Shown: positions 1 to 9,148, counted from the stretch's first letter. The stretch: 64,000 nucleotides of DNA from DATEDA01 sp963754305 (GCA_963754305.1 CAVWFR010000051.1:186001-250000), one strand, 5' to 3'. Made by a program: numbers and translations. Notes: a model not told the origin generated them from the letters alone.

Positions 1-3000
1 GAGCGGCTGCAGGGTCGGGGAGCGGACGCCGGCGAGCGAGCGCTGATCGGCGAGGCGATCGAAACGCTCGGCGCGATGCTCGCGAGCGCCGAAGCGCGCG
101 CCCTGCCGGAGCGGATGCCCGCACTGGTGGCGCGCCTGGAAGGCGCCGGACCGGCCGAACCTGGAGCGGAACCAGCGGCGGAACCTGCGGCGGAGCCCGC
201 GCCGGGCGCGGAAGGGCTGTCGCTCGATTTCGCGCTCCCGGTCCCCGACACGATCACCGCGACGCCGCCGATCGCGATCGAGCCCGTAGCGAAGGAGGTC
301 GCGCCCACGATCGAACTGGGCGACCTGGACTTCGCGCTGCCGGCAGCCAGCGTCGATGCTGCGCCGGATGGCACGCTCGCAGCGGCCCACACCGCGGCGC
401 CCGACGACGCCCTCTCGCTCGATTTCTCGCAGATGATGCCGATTCTCGGCGGGGCATCGGCGCCCAGCGGGCTGCGGATCGGCGAGCCGGCGATCGTCAT
501 ACCCCCGCCCGTCGTCGTGCCCGAGCCCATCCCGGGGCCGCCGGCGCCGAGCAACGTCGTCGCTTTCCCCGGCGCGGCGGAAGAGGCGTCCGCGGCGCCG
601 CCGGCGGTCGAGGTCGAGGAGCTTCCGCTCGAGCGTCGGACGCGCCGCCTCGATGACGACATCGATGCCGAGCTGCTGCCGATTTTCCTCGAGGAGGCGC
701 AGGAGCTCGTCCCGGCGGCGGGCCAGGGCCTGCGCGACTGGCGCGCGAGCCCCACCAACGTCGCGGCGGGCAACGCGCTGCTGCGCACGCTCCACACGCT
801 CAAGGGCTCGGCTCGGATGTGCGGCGCGATGGCGCTCGGCGAGCTGACACATCACATGGAGAGCCGGGTCGAGAACGCGCTCGGCCTGAAGCAACTGCCG
901 CCGACGCTCTTCGACGAGCTCGAGGTGTCCTTCGACCGGATGGGGTTCCTCTACGACCGGCTCGTGAACCCGGAGGGAGCCGCGGCGCGACCTGCGCCCG
1001 AAGCGTTCGAACCCCGGCCCCTCGATCGGCCGGCCGAAGCGGACGCGCCCAGGGCGATCGTCACGCCGATCGTGCCACCGAACACTGGTTCGGCCGGCGA
1101 GGGGGCCGCACCCGCCGCCACCTCGGGGGCGCCGGCGAGACCCGTTGCGCCCTCAACGCCGACGCCGGAGCCGCAGGCCGGGCCCGCGGTCCCGGCGCCG
1201 AGCCCCGAGCAGGAGCTCGCCGCAGCGAGCCGCGCAATGCTGCGCGTGCGCGCCGACCTCATCGACCGCCTCGTCAACGAAGCGGGCGAGGTGTCGATCG
1301 CGCGCAGCCGGATCGAAGGCGACATGCGCGGCATCAAGAGCGCGCTCTTCGACCTGACCGAGAACGTGAACCGGCTGCGCGCGCAGCTCCGCGAGATCGA
1401 GATCCAGGCCGAGGGCCAGATGCAGTCGCGCGTGGCGGCGGCGCAGGAAACGGACGGCTCGTTCGACCCGCTCGAGTTCGACCGCTTCACGCGCTTCCAG
1501 GAGATCACGCGGATGATGGCCGAGAGCGTCAACGACGTCTCGACCGTCCAGCAGAACCTGCTCAAGGCGCTCGGCGAAGGCGAGATCGCGCTCTCGGCAC
1601 AGGCGCGCCTCACCCGCGGGCTGCAGGCGAACCTGATGCGCATCCGCATGGTGCCGTTCGCGAGCATCTCGGAGCGGCTCTTCCGCATCGTCCGGCAGGC
1701 GGCGAAGGAGACCGACAAGCGCGCGGTACTCGACATCAAGGGCGGCCAGGTCGAGGTCGACCGCTCGGTGCTCGAGCGCATCACCGCGCCGTTCGAGCAC
1801 ATGCTGCGCAACTCCGTCGCGCACGGCATCGAACCGAGCGCCGAGCGGCTCGCGAAGGGCAAGCCAGAGCTCGGCGAGGTCAAGATCGAGGTGCGCCAGG
1901 AGGGCAACGAGATCATGCTCGCCGTGACCGACGACGGCGCCGGCCTCAACTACGAGCGCATCCGCGGCAAGGCCGTCTCGCTCGGTCTACTGAGGGCCGA
2001 GGACACGCCCTCGGACGCGGAGGTGGCGGAGTTCATTTTCCATCCCGGCTTCTCCACCGCTGCGGAGGTGACACAGCTCGCCGGCCGCGGCGTCGGCATG
2101 GACGTGGTGAAGAGCGAGATCGCGGCGCTGGGCGGCCGGGTCGAGCTCACGACCGAGACCGGCCGCGGCACCAAGTTCACGATCTACCTACCGCTCACCC
2201 TCGCGGTCACGCAGGCGGTGCTGGTGCGCGCCGGCGGCGTGAGCTTCGCCATCCCCGCCGTCATGGTCGAGCAGGTGCGGCAGGTCAAGGCGGAAGAGCT
2301 CGCCACCTTCCACACCGCCGGCGAGGCGCAGTGGCAGAACCGCCGCTACCCGTTCCGTTACCTGCCGCGGCTTCTCGGCGACGGCGACTTCCAGCCCGAG
2401 CGCCGCCGGGTCACGCCGATCATGTTCCTGCGCACCGGCGCGAACCTGTGCGCGATCCAGCTCGACGAGGTGATCGGCAGCCAGGAGATCGTGGTCAAGA
2501 ACACCGGCCCGCTCCTCGCCCGCGTCGCCGGGATCACCGGTGCGACGGTGCTGGGCACCGGCGAGATCGTGCTGATCATCAACCCGGTGATCCTGGCCGG
2601 CCGGGATGTGGTCGCCGTAGTGGCGGCGGCGACCCCCGTCGACTCGCCGTCCGCATCACCGGCCACCACGGCGGTGCCGACGATCATGATCGTCGACGAC
2701 TCGCTCACCGTGCGCAAGATCACCGGGCGCCTCCTCGCGCGCGAGGGTTATCACGTGCTGACCGCGAAGGACGGCGTCGATGCGATGGAGCAGCTGCACG
2801 ACACGGCTCCCGACGTGATGCTGGTCGACATCGAGATGCCGCGCATGGACGGCTTCGACCTCACCCGCAACGTCCGCGCCGACCCGCGCCTGAAGCGCAT
2901 CCCGATCATCATGATCACCTCGCGCACCGCGGACAAGCACCGCGCCTACGCGAAAGAGATCGGCGTGAACGTCTATCTCGGCAAGCCCTACCAGGAAGAA

Positions 3001-3051
3001 GAGCTGCTCGCGCACATCGGCGGGTTCGTGCAGAAGCCCGCTCACGCCTGA
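1..3051 (+). CDS. chpA: ChpA/PilL-type CheA hybrid histidine kinase, 5' partial
   Basis: The reading frame is open from the first base, so the N-terminus lies outside the window and the ATG at 76 is not the real start. The visible part starts with a Pro/Ala-rich linker, then an Hpt domain with phospho-acceptor His in LHTLKGSARM (near base 793). After a second Pro-rich linker come a dimerisation region, a CheA-type ATPase (N box HMLRNSVAHG, then DDGAGLNYE and GRGVGMDVV), a CheW-like domain and a C-terminal receiver with phospho-Asp in MLVDIEMP. This order fits the kinase of Chp/Pil chemotaxis systems, which act on type IV pilus motility. pilT and pilU lie 8-10 kb downstream, in keeping with that role. 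Full-length relatives often carry several Hpt domains; only one is visible here. An ordinary CheA is less likely because of the long linkers and fused receiver. Confidence 0.9.
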   Translation, partial: ERLQGRGADAGERALIGEAIETLGAMLASAEARALPERMPALVARLEGAGPAEPGAEPAAEPAAEPAPGAEGLSLDFALPVPDTITATPPIAIEPVAKEVAPTIELGDLDFALPAASVDAAPDGTLAAAHTAAPDDALSLDFSQMMPILGGASAPSGLRIGEPAIVIPPPVVVPEPIPGPPAPSNVVAFPGAAEEASAAPPAVEVEELPLERRTRRLDDDIDAELLPIFLEEAQELVPAAGQGLRDWRASPTNVAAGNALLRTLHTLKGSARMCGAMALGELTHHMESRVENALGLKQLPPTLFDELEVSFDRMGFLYDRLVNPEGAAARPAPEAFEPRPLDRPAEADAPRAIVTPIVPPNTGSAGEGAAPAATSGAPARPVAPSTPTPEPQAGPAVPAPSPEQELAAASRAMLRVRADLIDRLVNEAGEVSIARSRIEGDMRGIKSALFDLTENVNRLRAQLREIEIQAEGQMQSRVAAAQETDGSFDPLEFDRFTRFQEITRMMAESVNDVSTVQQNLLKALGEGEIALSAQARLTRGLQANLMRIRMVPFASISERLFRIVRQAAKETDKRAVLDIKGGQVEVDRSVLERITAPFEHMLRNSVAHGIEPSAERLAKGKPELGEVKIEVRQEGNEIMLAVTDDGAGLNYERIRGKAVSLGLLRAEDTPSDAEVAEFIFHPGFSTAAEVTQLAGRGVGMDVVKSEIAALGGRVELTTETGRGTKFTIYLPLTLAVTQAVLVRAGGVSFAIPAVMVEQVRQVKAEELATFHTAGEAQWQNRRYPFRYLPRLLGDGDFQPERRRVTPIMFLRTGANLCAIQLDEVIGSQEIVVKNTGPLLARVAGITGATVLGTGEIVLIINPVILAGRDVVAVVAAATPVDSPSASPATTAVPTIMIVDDSLTVRKITGRLLAREGYHVLTAKDGVDAMEQLHDTAPDVMLVDIEMPRMDGFDLTRNVRADPRLKRIPIIMITSRTADKHRAYAKEIGVNVYLGKPYQEEELLAHIGGFVQKPAHA

Positions 3052-3092
3052 GTGGTGGATTGAGCAAGGGCCTACACGGCCCTCGTGCCGCG

Positions 3093-3146
3093 CCGATTCC
3101 AGAAGCTACGCTGATCGGAACGGCGCTTGATCAGCGTAAGCCTGCG
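3093..3146. repeat. Dispersed repeat of about 54 bp, copy 1
   Basis: This stretch matches 13584-13637 at roughly four positions in five, in the same orientation, with one single-base gap. Both copies begin CCGATTCCAGA and share GATCAGCGTA near the far end. It contains a small inverted repeat (GCTGATC / GATCAGC). The stop codon and last residues of the photolyase gene are inside it. Function is unknown; a REP-like intergenic repeat is the simplest reading. Confidence 0.6.
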
Positions 3147-4582
3147 TCTTCTCGGCGTTTCCTAGCTCGGCCGTACAGGTCGAGCGCGATCTCCCGCGCC
3201 CGCGCGTGATCGACCACCGGGGCGGGATAGTCCCGCCCGATCACGCAGCCCGCCGCCTCCTGGTCGACCCGGCTCATCTTCCACGGCGCGTGAAGATGCT
3301 GCACCGGCACGCGCGCGAGCTCCGGCGCGTACTTGCGGATGAACTTGCCCTCGGGGTCGAACTTCTCCGACTGCGTCACTGGGTTGAAGATCCGGAAGTA
3401 GGGCTGGGCGTCGCAGCCGGTCGACGCGGCCCACTGCCAGCCGCCGTTGTTGGCGGCGAGATCGAAGTCGTTGAGCCGGTCGGCGAAGTAGCGTTCCCCC
3501 CAACGCCAGTCGACGTGCAGGTCCTTGACCAGGAACGAGGCCGCGACCATCCGCAGCCGGTTGTGCATGTAGCCGGTCTGGTTGAGCTGGCGCATCGCCG
3601 CGTCGACGAGCGGATAGCCGGTGAGTCCGTCGCACCACGCCCGCCACTTCGCGTCATCGTTCGTGAACGCGATCGCGTCGAGCTCCGGCTTGAACGCGTG
3701 GTCGACGACGTGCGGGAAATGATGAAGCACCGCGAAGTAGAAATCGCGCCACACGAGCTCGGAGAGCCAGGTCTCGGCGCCGCGCCTCCCTAGCGAGTGC
3801 GCGGTGGCCGCCAGCTCGCGGATCGAGATCGTGCCGAAGCGCAGATGCACCGACAGGTACGACGGGCCCTTGATCGCGGGATAGTCGCGGCGCTCGTGGT
3901 AGTCGCCGACGCGCTCGAGAAAGTCCTTGAACAGCCGCTGCGCGCCGGCCATTCCGGTCGGGATCGCTAGCGCGGCAAGATTTGTCGCGGCGAAGCCGAT
4001 CGCCTCGAGCGACGGCCGCTCGCCCGCCGGCGGCGGCGCGAGCCGGCCAGCGTACTTCGCGACCGGGTAGGCCTTGAGGAAGAAAGCGTCGAGCTTCTTC
4101 AGCCAGGCATTCTTGTAGGGCGTGAAGACCGTGAACGGGCGCCCGGCGCCGGTCAGCACCTCGTCGCGCTCGAAGATCACCTGGTCCTTGAAGGAGTGAA
4201 ACTCGATCTCGGCGGCGGCAAGGGCGCGTGCGACCTCGGCGTCGCGTTCCTTTGCCGCGGGCTCGTAGTCGTGGTTCGCATAGACCGCCGCGACGCCCAA
4301 CTCGCGCGCGAACCGCGCAATCTCCGCGCGCGCGCATCCGTGCAACACCGCGAGCCCGCCGCCGCGCTCGCGCAGGCTTCGGTCGAGCTCGGCGACCGAA
4401 TACCAGATGAACTCGACGCGCCGGTCGGCGCGAGTGGGCAGCGGGGCGAGGATCTCGGTGTCGAAGCAGAACGCGCAGTAGACGCGCGGATACGCCTTGA
4501 GGGCGTGATACAGAGCGGCGTGGTCGTAGTCGCGCAGATCGCGCCGGAACCACACCAGCGCGGCGACGCGGGCGGGAGACAT
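3131..4582 (-). CDS. phrB: Deoxyribodipyrimidine photolyase
   Basis: Light-driven repair of cyclobutane pyrimidine dimers by an FAD enzyme with an antenna chromophore; 483 residues, normal for class I CPD photolyases. The N-terminal Rossmann-like antenna domain starts VALVWFRRDLRDYDHAAL. The FAD/DNA-binding half has LSVHLRFGTISIREL, ELVWRDFYF, YPLVDAAMRQLNQTGYMHNR and WQWAASTGCDAQPYFRIFNP. The ATG at 4582 is preferred because the family signature begins a few residues later; an in-frame ATG at 4624 would add 14 unconserved residues and collide with algH. It is transcribed away from algH across about 40 bp. The last residues and stop lie in a dispersed repeat, so the extreme C-terminus may be a late acquisition. 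A cryptochrome-like variant cannot be excluded. Confidence 0.93.
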   Translation of the reverse strand: MSPARVAALVWFRRDLRDYDHAALYHALKAYPRVYCAFCFDTEILAPLPTRADRRVEFIWYSVAELDRSLRERGGGLAVLHGCARAEIARFARELGVAAVYANHDYEPAAKERDAEVARALAAAEIEFHSFKDQVIFERDEVLTGAGRPFTVFTPYKNAWLKKLDAFFLKAYPVAKYAGRLAPPPAGERPSLEAIGFAATNLAALAIPTGMAGAQRLFKDFLERVGDYHERRDYPAIKGPSYLSVHLRFGTISIRELAATAHSLGRRGAETWLSELVWRDFYFAVLHHFPHVVDHAFKPELDAIAFTNDDAKWRAWCDGLTGYPLVDAAMRQLNQTGYMHNRLRMVAASFLVKDLHVDWRWGERYFADRLNDFDLAANNGGWQWAASTGCDAQPYFRIFNPVTQSEKFDPEGKFIRKYAPELARVPVQHLHAPWKMSRVDQEAAGCVIGRDYPAPVVDHARAREIALDLYGRARKRREDAGLR

Positions 4583-4623
4583 GCTGGAACGGCCACCGAC
4601 TCTACCATGGGCGCCGCGATACA

Positions 4624-5193
4624 ATGCGGGCCGTGTCGCGGGTCGATCTCACCGATCACTTCCTGATCGCCATGCCAAACATGGTCGATCCCTACTTCTC
4701 CCGCACGCTGACCTTCATCTGCGAGCATAACGACCAGGGCGCGCTGGGTGTGGTCGTGAATCGCCCGATCGACATGACGCTCGCGGCCCTGTTCGAGCGC
4801 CTGAACCTCGAAGCGGGCGCGCGAGGGCTCGCCGAGACCCCGGTCTACTTCGGCGGGCCGGTGCAGACCGATCGCGGTTTCGTACTGCACATGCCGCTCG
4901 GGAGCTGGAGCTCGACGCTCGCCGTGCACGATCGACTCGGGCTCACGACCTCTCGCGACATCCTCGAGGCGGTGAGCCATGGTGCCGGCCCCGCGCGCAT
5001 GCTGCTGACGCTCGGGTACTCCGGCTGGGCCGCAGGACAGCTCGAGCACGAGCTGAAGCAGAATGCGTGGCTCACGGTCGCGGCGCAGGACAAGATCATC
5101 TTCGACCTGGCCGCCGAGGAGCGGCTGCCCGCGGCGATGGGGCTCCTAGGGGTGTCATACGCGACGCTCTCCGATGAAGCGGGGCATGCGTGA
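4624..5193 (+). CDS. algH: YqgE/AlgH family protein
   Basis: 189-residue member of the UPF0301/AlgH family, with family hallmarks LTDHFLIAMPNMVDPYF near the N-terminus, CEHNDQGALGVVVNRP around residue 40, and a GYSGWAAGQLEHEL stretch in the second half. The family's biochemical role is not settled; in Pseudomonas the name comes from effects on alginate. It heads a compact run whose next gene, ruvX, overlaps its end by about 20 bp, the usual algH-ruvX pairing in beta- and gammaproteobacteria. The ATG at 4624 opens just before the conserved region and no better start is visible. Confidence 0.93.
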   Translation: MRAVSRVDLTDHFLIAMPNMVDPYFSRTLTFICEHNDQGALGVVVNRPIDMTLAALFERLNLEAGARGLAETPVYFGGPVQTDRGFVLHMPLGSWSSTLAVHDRLGLTTSRDILEAVSHGAGPARMLLTLGYSGWAAGQLEHELKQNAWLTVAAQDKIIFDLAAEERLPAAMGLLGVSYATLSDEAGHA

Positions 5194-5617
5194 CGAGGCC
5201 GGTACGGTGCTCGCCTTCGACTATGGCGAGCGGTTCGTCGGGGTCGCGGTGGGCGAGGATGCGATGCGGGTCGCGCATCCGCTGGTGACGATAGACGCGC
5301 GCGGCGCGGCGGCGCGTTTCGGCGCCATCGCCGCGCTCGTCGCGGAATGGCGGCCGGCCCGGCTGGTAGTCGGGCTGCCTCTCGGCCTGGACGGCGAGCC
5401 GCACGAGCTGACGCGGCGTGCGGGGCGGTTCGCGCGCCAGCTCGAGGGCCGCTACCGGCTTCCGGTGACGCTCGTCGACGAGCGGCTGTCGTCGGTCGAA
5501 GCGGAGGCGCGCCTGCGCGCGATCGGTCGGGCCGGGCGCAAGCACAAGACGCTCGCCCATCCGGTCTCGGCGCAGATCATCCTGCAGGATTATTTCGACC
5601 GGCATGCGCCTGCCTGA
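5174..5617 (+). CDS. ruvX: Putative pre-16S rRNA nuclease / Holliday junction resolvase (YqgF family)
   Basis: RNase H-fold nuclease of 147 residues. Acidic active-site motifs are visible: FDYGERFVGVAVG near the start, VDERLSSVEAEARLR in the middle and SAQIILQDYF at the C-terminus, with VVGLPLGLDG between. The family trims 16S rRNA 5' ends in E. coli and has been proposed to resolve recombination junctions; the sequence does not decide between these. The start may be 5174 or 5186; the latter gives an 8-base ATGCGTGA overlap with algH like the pyrR/pyrB junction. Its 3' end overlaps pyrR by 14 bases, so translation is probably coupled. Confidence 0.92.
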   Translation: MKRGMRDEAGTVLAFDYGERFVGVAVGEDAMRVAHPLVTIDARGAAARFGAIAALVAEWRPARLVVGLPLGLDGEPHELTRRAGRFARQLEGRYRLPVTLVDERLSSVEAEARLRAIGRAGRKHKTLAHPVSAQIILQDYFDRHAPA

Positions 5618-6098
5618 CGCCGAAGCCCTCTGCGCCGAGCTGGTGGCGAAGATCCGCCCGGCCGTGACTCCCGCGACGGCGATGGTCGGGATCCACACCG
5701 GCGGTGCCTGGCTCGCCGAGCGCCTGCACGCGGAGCTCGGGCTGCAGATACCGCTCGGACGCCTCGACATCTCGTTCTACCGCGACGACTACCGCAAATC
5801 GGGGCTGCACAAGTCGGTCAAAGCGAGTCAGATCCCGTTCGATGTCGCCGATCGCCGGATCCTGCTCGTCGATGATGTCTTGTACACCGGCCGCACCGTG
5901 CGCGCCGCGATGAACGAGCTCTTCGACTACGGCCGGCCGGAGTCGATCGGTCTCGTCGTGCTCATCGACCGCGGGGAGCGGCAGCTCCCGATCTGCGCGC
6001 AACACTGCGGCGCAACGCTTGCGGTGCCTAAGGGCTCGATGCTCCGGCTCGACCGCGACGATTCGGGCCGCCTCACCCTGCAGCTCGACGATGCGTAA
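5604..6098 (+). CDS. pyrR: Bifunctional pyr regulator / uracil phosphoribosyltransferase
   Basis: 164-residue type I phosphoribosyltransferase fold with the PRPP-binding loop ILLVDDVLYTGRTVRAAM around residues 90-107. In Gram-positive bacteria PyrR binds pyr mRNA and attenuates transcription; many proteobacteria also keep a pyrR just ahead of pyrB, as here. It overlaps ruvX upstream and pyrB downstream (ATGCGTAA shared), so it is part of the pyr operon. I did not identify an RNA binding loop or attenuator, so the regulatory role is inferred from family and position. Plain uracil phosphoribosyltransferase activity is the alternative. Confidence 0.92.
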   Translation: MRLPDAEALCAELVAKIRPAVTPATAMVGIHTGGAWLAERLHAELGLQIPLGRLDISFYRDDYRKSGLHKSVKASQIPFDVADRRILLVDDVLYTGRTVRAAMNELFDYGRPESIGLVVLIDRGERQLPICAQHCGATLAVPKGSMLRLDRDDSGRLTLQLDDA

Positions 6099-7041
6099 CC
6101 CCCAGCTCAACGCCAACGGCGAGCTCACCCATCTCCTCACGCTCGAGGGACTGCCGCGGGAGATCATCGTCAACATCCTCGACACGGCCGCGTCGTTTCT
6201 CGGCGTGACCGAGCGCGAGGTGAAGAAAGTCCCGCTGCTGCGGGGCATGAGCATCTTCAATCTCTTCTTCGAGAATTCCACCCGCACGCGCACGACGTTC
6301 GAGATCGCGGCCAAGCGACTGTCCGCCGACGTGATCAACCTCAACGTCAGCACGTCCTCCACGGCGAAAGGCGAGACGCTGCTCGACACGGTGGACAACC
6401 TGTCGGCGATGCACGCCGACATGTTCGTGGTGCGGCACGCGCAGAGCGGCGCCGCGCACATGATCGCGCGTCACGTCGGGCCAGAGCGCCACGTGATCAA
6501 TGCGGGGGACGGCCGGCATGCGCATCCGACCCAGGGGCTCCTCGACGCATACACGATCCGTCACTACAAGAAGGAATTCGCGAACCTGTCGGTGGCGATC
6601 GTCGGCGACATCCTGCATTCGCGAGTCGCGCGGTCGCTGATTCACGCCCTCAACATCCTCGGCACGCCGGAGGTGCGCGTGATCGGGCCGCAAACGCTGC
6701 TGCCGGCGGGCGTGGAGAGCCTCGGCGTGCGCGTGTTTCACGACATGCGCAAGGGGCTCGCCGACGCCGACGTGATCGTGATGCTGCGGCTGCAGAGCGA
6801 GCGCATGCGCGGGGCGCTGCTGCCCTCGGCGCAGGAATTCTTCAAGTACTACGGGCTCACGCCGGAGAAGCTCGCGCTGGCGAAGCCCGACGCGATCGTG
6901 ATGCACCCCGGGCCGATGAACCGCGGCATCGAGATCGATTCCGCGGTCGCGGACGGGCCGCACTCGGTGATCCTGCCGCAGGTGACGTTCGGGATCGCGG
7001 TGCGGATGGCGGTGATGTCGATCCTCGGTGGTTCGCGATGA
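6091..7041 (+). CDS. pyrB: Aspartate carbamoyltransferase catalytic subunit
   Basis: Catalyses carbamoyl phosphate plus aspartate to carbamoyl aspartate, step two of pyrimidine synthesis. The 316-residue protein shows the carbamoyl-phosphate loop FENSTRTRTTFE, the HPTQGLLDAYT segment and MHPGPMNRGIEI near the C-terminus. The start is set at the ATG at 6091, where similarity begins (MRNPQLNANGELTHLL); an in-frame ATG at 6019 would add residues read from within pyrR. The gene overlaps pyrR by 8 bases and pyrC' by 4. No pyrI regulatory subunit is present. The inactive dihydroorotase-like partner downstream suggests the dodecameric class of ATCase known from Pseudomonas. Confidence 0.96.
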   Translation: MRNPQLNANGELTHLLTLEGLPREIIVNILDTAASFLGVTEREVKKVPLLRGMSIFNLFFENSTRTRTTFEIAAKRLSADVINLNVSTSSTAKGETLLDTVDNLSAMHADMFVVRHAQSGAAHMIARHVGPERHVINAGDGRHAHPTQGLLDAYTIRHYKKEFANLSVAIVGDILHSRVARSLIHALNILGTPEVRVIGPQTLLPAGVESLGVRVFHDMRKGLADADVIVMLRLQSERMRGALLPSAQEFFKYYGLTPEKLALAKPDAIVMHPGPMNRGIEIDSAVADGPHSVILPQVTFGIAVRMAVMSILGGSR

Positions 7042-8315
7042 AGGTCCACATCAAAGGCGGGCGCCTCGTCGACCCGCAGCACGGTGTCGATCGTCCGGCG
7101 GACGTCTATCTCGCGGAAGGCAAGGTCGCGGGCGTCGGCGGCACGCCGAAGGGCTTCAGCGCCGATCGCACGATCGACGCGGCCGGGCTGGTCGTCGCAC
7201 CGGGCCTCGTCGATCTCTCGGCGCGGCTGCGCGAGCCGGGCCTGGAGTACAAGGCGACGCTCGAATCGGAGATGCTCGCGGCGGTTGCGGGCGGAGTCAC
7301 CAGCCTCGCGTGCCCGCCCGACACCGATCCGCCGCTCGACGAGCCGGGGCTGGTCGAGATGCTGACGCGGCGCGCATCGAGCCTGAACCTCGCGCGCGTC
7401 TATCCGATCGGCGCGCTTACCGCGAAGCTCGAAGGCGAACGGCTGACCGAGATGGCCGAGCTGCGCGACCATGGCTGCATCGCGTTCTCGCAGGCCGAAG
7501 TCCCGCTTGTCGACACGCAACTCCTGTGGCGGGCGCTGCAGTACGCCGCGACGTTCGGCCTCGCGGTCTGGCTGCGGCCGCAGGACCCCTACCTCGCGAA
7601 GAACGGCGTCGCCCACGACGGCGAGGTTGCGACGCGGCTGGGACTTCCTGCGATCCCGTCCTTCGCCGAAACGGTCGCGCTCGGCGCGATCCTCCAGCTC
7701 GTGCGCGTCACCGGCACCCGCGTGCACCTGTGTCGCCTGTCGGCGCGCGAGTCGGTCGAGATGATCCGCGCCGCGAAGCGCGATGGCCTGGCGGTCACGT
7801 GCGACGTGAGCGCGCATCATCTCCATCTCTCCGAGCTGGATCTCGGCTACTTCGACGCTCACTGTCACGTGGTGCCGCCGTTTCGCAGCCAGCGCGATCG
7901 CGAGGCGCTTAGCGCGGGGCTCGCCGACGGCACGATCGACGCGGTCTGCTCGGACCATACGCCGGTCGACGAGGACGCCAAGCAACTGCCTTTCGGCGAG
8001 TCCGAGCCGGGTACGACCGGGCTCGAGCTGCTGCTGCCGCTCACGCTCAAGTGGAGCCGCGAAGCGCGCCTGCCGCTCGTGCGGGCGCTCGCGCGGGTGA
8101 CCGCCGACCCGGCGCGAATTCTCGGCGTCGATGCCGGTCATCTCGGCGTCGGCGCGCCGGCCGACGTCTGCATCTTCGACCCGGAGACCTACTTCACGGT
8201 CGCGGCCGCCGGCTTGCGCAGCCAAGGCAAGAACACGCCCTTCCTCAACTACGAGCTGCCGGGCGTGGTGCGCTGGACGCTCGTCGCCGGCGAGGTGAGG
8301 TTCGAGCGCGGGTAG
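7038..8315 (+). CDS. pyrC: Non-catalytic dihydroorotase-like subunit (PyrC')
   Basis: 425-residue amidohydrolase-fold protein of the long dihydroorotase class, with CSDHTPVDEDAKQLPF and GTTGLELLLPLTLKW in the C-terminal half. The zinc signature DxHxH expected after PGLVD is replaced here: the sequence reads PGLVDLSARLREPG, so both metal-binding histidines are missing. In Pseudomonas an equivalent pyrC' product without this motif is needed to assemble PyrB but has no dihydroorotase activity. I infer the same here, with a true dihydroorotase encoded elsewhere. It overlaps pyrB by four bases (ATGA). The gene is otherwise full length, so loss of the motif is not simple decay. Confidence 0.9.
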   Translation: MKVHIKGGRLVDPQHGVDRPADVYLAEGKVAGVGGTPKGFSADRTIDAAGLVVAPGLVDLSARLREPGLEYKATLESEMLAAVAGGVTSLACPPDTDPPLDEPGLVEMLTRRASSLNLARVYPIGALTAKLEGERLTEMAELRDHGCIAFSQAEVPLVDTQLLWRALQYAATFGLAVWLRPQDPYLAKNGVAHDGEVATRLGLPAIPSFAETVALGAILQLVRVTGTRVHLCRLSARESVEMIRAAKRDGLAVTCDVSAHHLHLSELDLGYFDAHCHVVPPFRSQRDREALSAGLADGTIDAVCSDHTPVDEDAKQLPFGESEPGTTGLELLLPLTLKWSREARLPLVRALARVTADPARILGVDAGHLGVGAPADVCIFDPETYFTVAAAGLRSQGKNTPFLNYELPGVVRWTLVAGEVRFERG

Positions 8316-8365
8316 CGCGGCGCGGTCGCGCGGCGCCGGACGATCTACGCCAGACCCCCGCCGTT

Positions 8366-8482
8366 CGTGTTCCCGAAGAACCGCAGACCCGCAAGTTCGG
8401 CGCCGACATCACGGTCGAGGAAGGCTACGCAACCGCACGCGCCGTGGCGCTGACCATGCTGGCGACCTTCGCACTTGGCTGA
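8366..8482 (+). pseudogene. RidA/YjgF family relic
   Basis: A short frame with no start of its own reads RKFGADITVEEGYATARAVA and a few more residues before a stop. This resembles the middle of atypical RidA proteins (pattern VG.D.TVEEGYEAAR). The upstream half and the C-terminal catalytic part are absent. It lies in the 270-bp space between convergent pyrC' and yggT, where nothing else was recognised. The match is short, so this is a tentative call. Confidence 0.4.
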
Positions 8483-8584
8483 ACGTGCACCGAAAGCGCG
8501 TAGCCCGTCGCAGTCCGACGGCAACAGCCAGAGTCGGGGGATCCCGGAGCGTCGCGCGGCTCCACTTCCCGCGCCTCACCCACC

Positions 8585-9148
8585 TCAACCGCTCGTCAGC
8601 AGCGCCCGCGGCATGCCGTCGATCACGATGAGGAGGACTTGGGCGAGGACGACGACCAAGAGCGGCGAGAGATCCACCGGCCCGATGGGCGGGATGAAGC
8701 GCCGGAAGAAACCGTAGAACGGCCGCGTCAGCGCGTCGAACACCGGGGAGAGCGGGTTGTACTGGCTCACCCAGCTCATGATCACCTGCACGATGACCAC
8801 GAACATGAGCAGATGCAGGCTCGCCCGCACGAGCGCCACGAACGACAGGCCGAGCACCGCCAGTCCCGGTGCACCGACCCGCCCGCCCGAGACCACCGCG
8901 TAGAGCGCGAACATCATCGCGATCTGCGCGAGCCACGCCACCGCAAAGCTGGCGAGATCGTAGTTGCGGAACGACGGCACGATCCGGCGGAGCGGCAGCA
9001 CCGCCCAGTCGCTGAGCGCGATCACGAACTGACCGACCGGATTGCGGAACGGCGCGCGCAGCGCTTGCATCCAGAACCGGAGCAGCACGACGTAGATGAA
9101 GAGACCGAACACGGTCTCGATGAGGAGCTGCCCGATCTGGCCGGCCAT
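8585..9148 (-). CDS. yggT: YggT family membrane protein
   Basis: 187-residue integral membrane protein with two YGGT repeats, the first around residues 10-70 (LLIETVFGLFIYVVLLRF then LSDWAVLPLRRIVP) and the second in the C-terminal half (VQVIMSWVSQYNPLSPVFDA, RFIPPIGPVDLSPLL). The family is linked to osmotic and potassium homeostasis in bacteria and to thylakoid or division functions in photosynthetic lineages; no enzymatic role is known. It is the last gene of a yggS-proC-yggT run, a conserved arrangement in proteobacteria, 54 bp after proC. That gap contains a GC-rich inverted repeat. Confidence 0.93.
   Translation of the reverse strand: MAGQIGQLLIETVFGLFIYVVLLRFWMQALRAPFRNPVGQFVIALSDWAVLPLRRIVPSFRNYDLASFAVAWLAQIAMMFALYAVVSGGRVGAPGLAVLGLSFVALVRASLHLLMFVVIVQVIMSWVSQYNPLSPVFDALTRPFYGFFRRFIPPIGPVDLSPLLVVVLAQVLLIVIDGMPRALLTSG

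Noticed and set aside
3068..3092. GGGCC-tacac-GGCCC hairpin after the Chp kinase as a terminator
   Set aside because: No T-run follows; short GC stems are frequent by chance at this composition.
819..3209. Long plus-strand frame of about 800 codons overlapping the Chp kinase
   Set aside because: Arg/Ala/Gly-rich translation with no domain; an out-of-frame shadow of the kinase in high-GC DNA.
8051..8482. Plus-strand frame of 143 codons spanning the pyrC' end
   Set aside because: Its first part is a shadow of pyrC'; only the last 35 or so codons resemble RidA and are listed as a relic.
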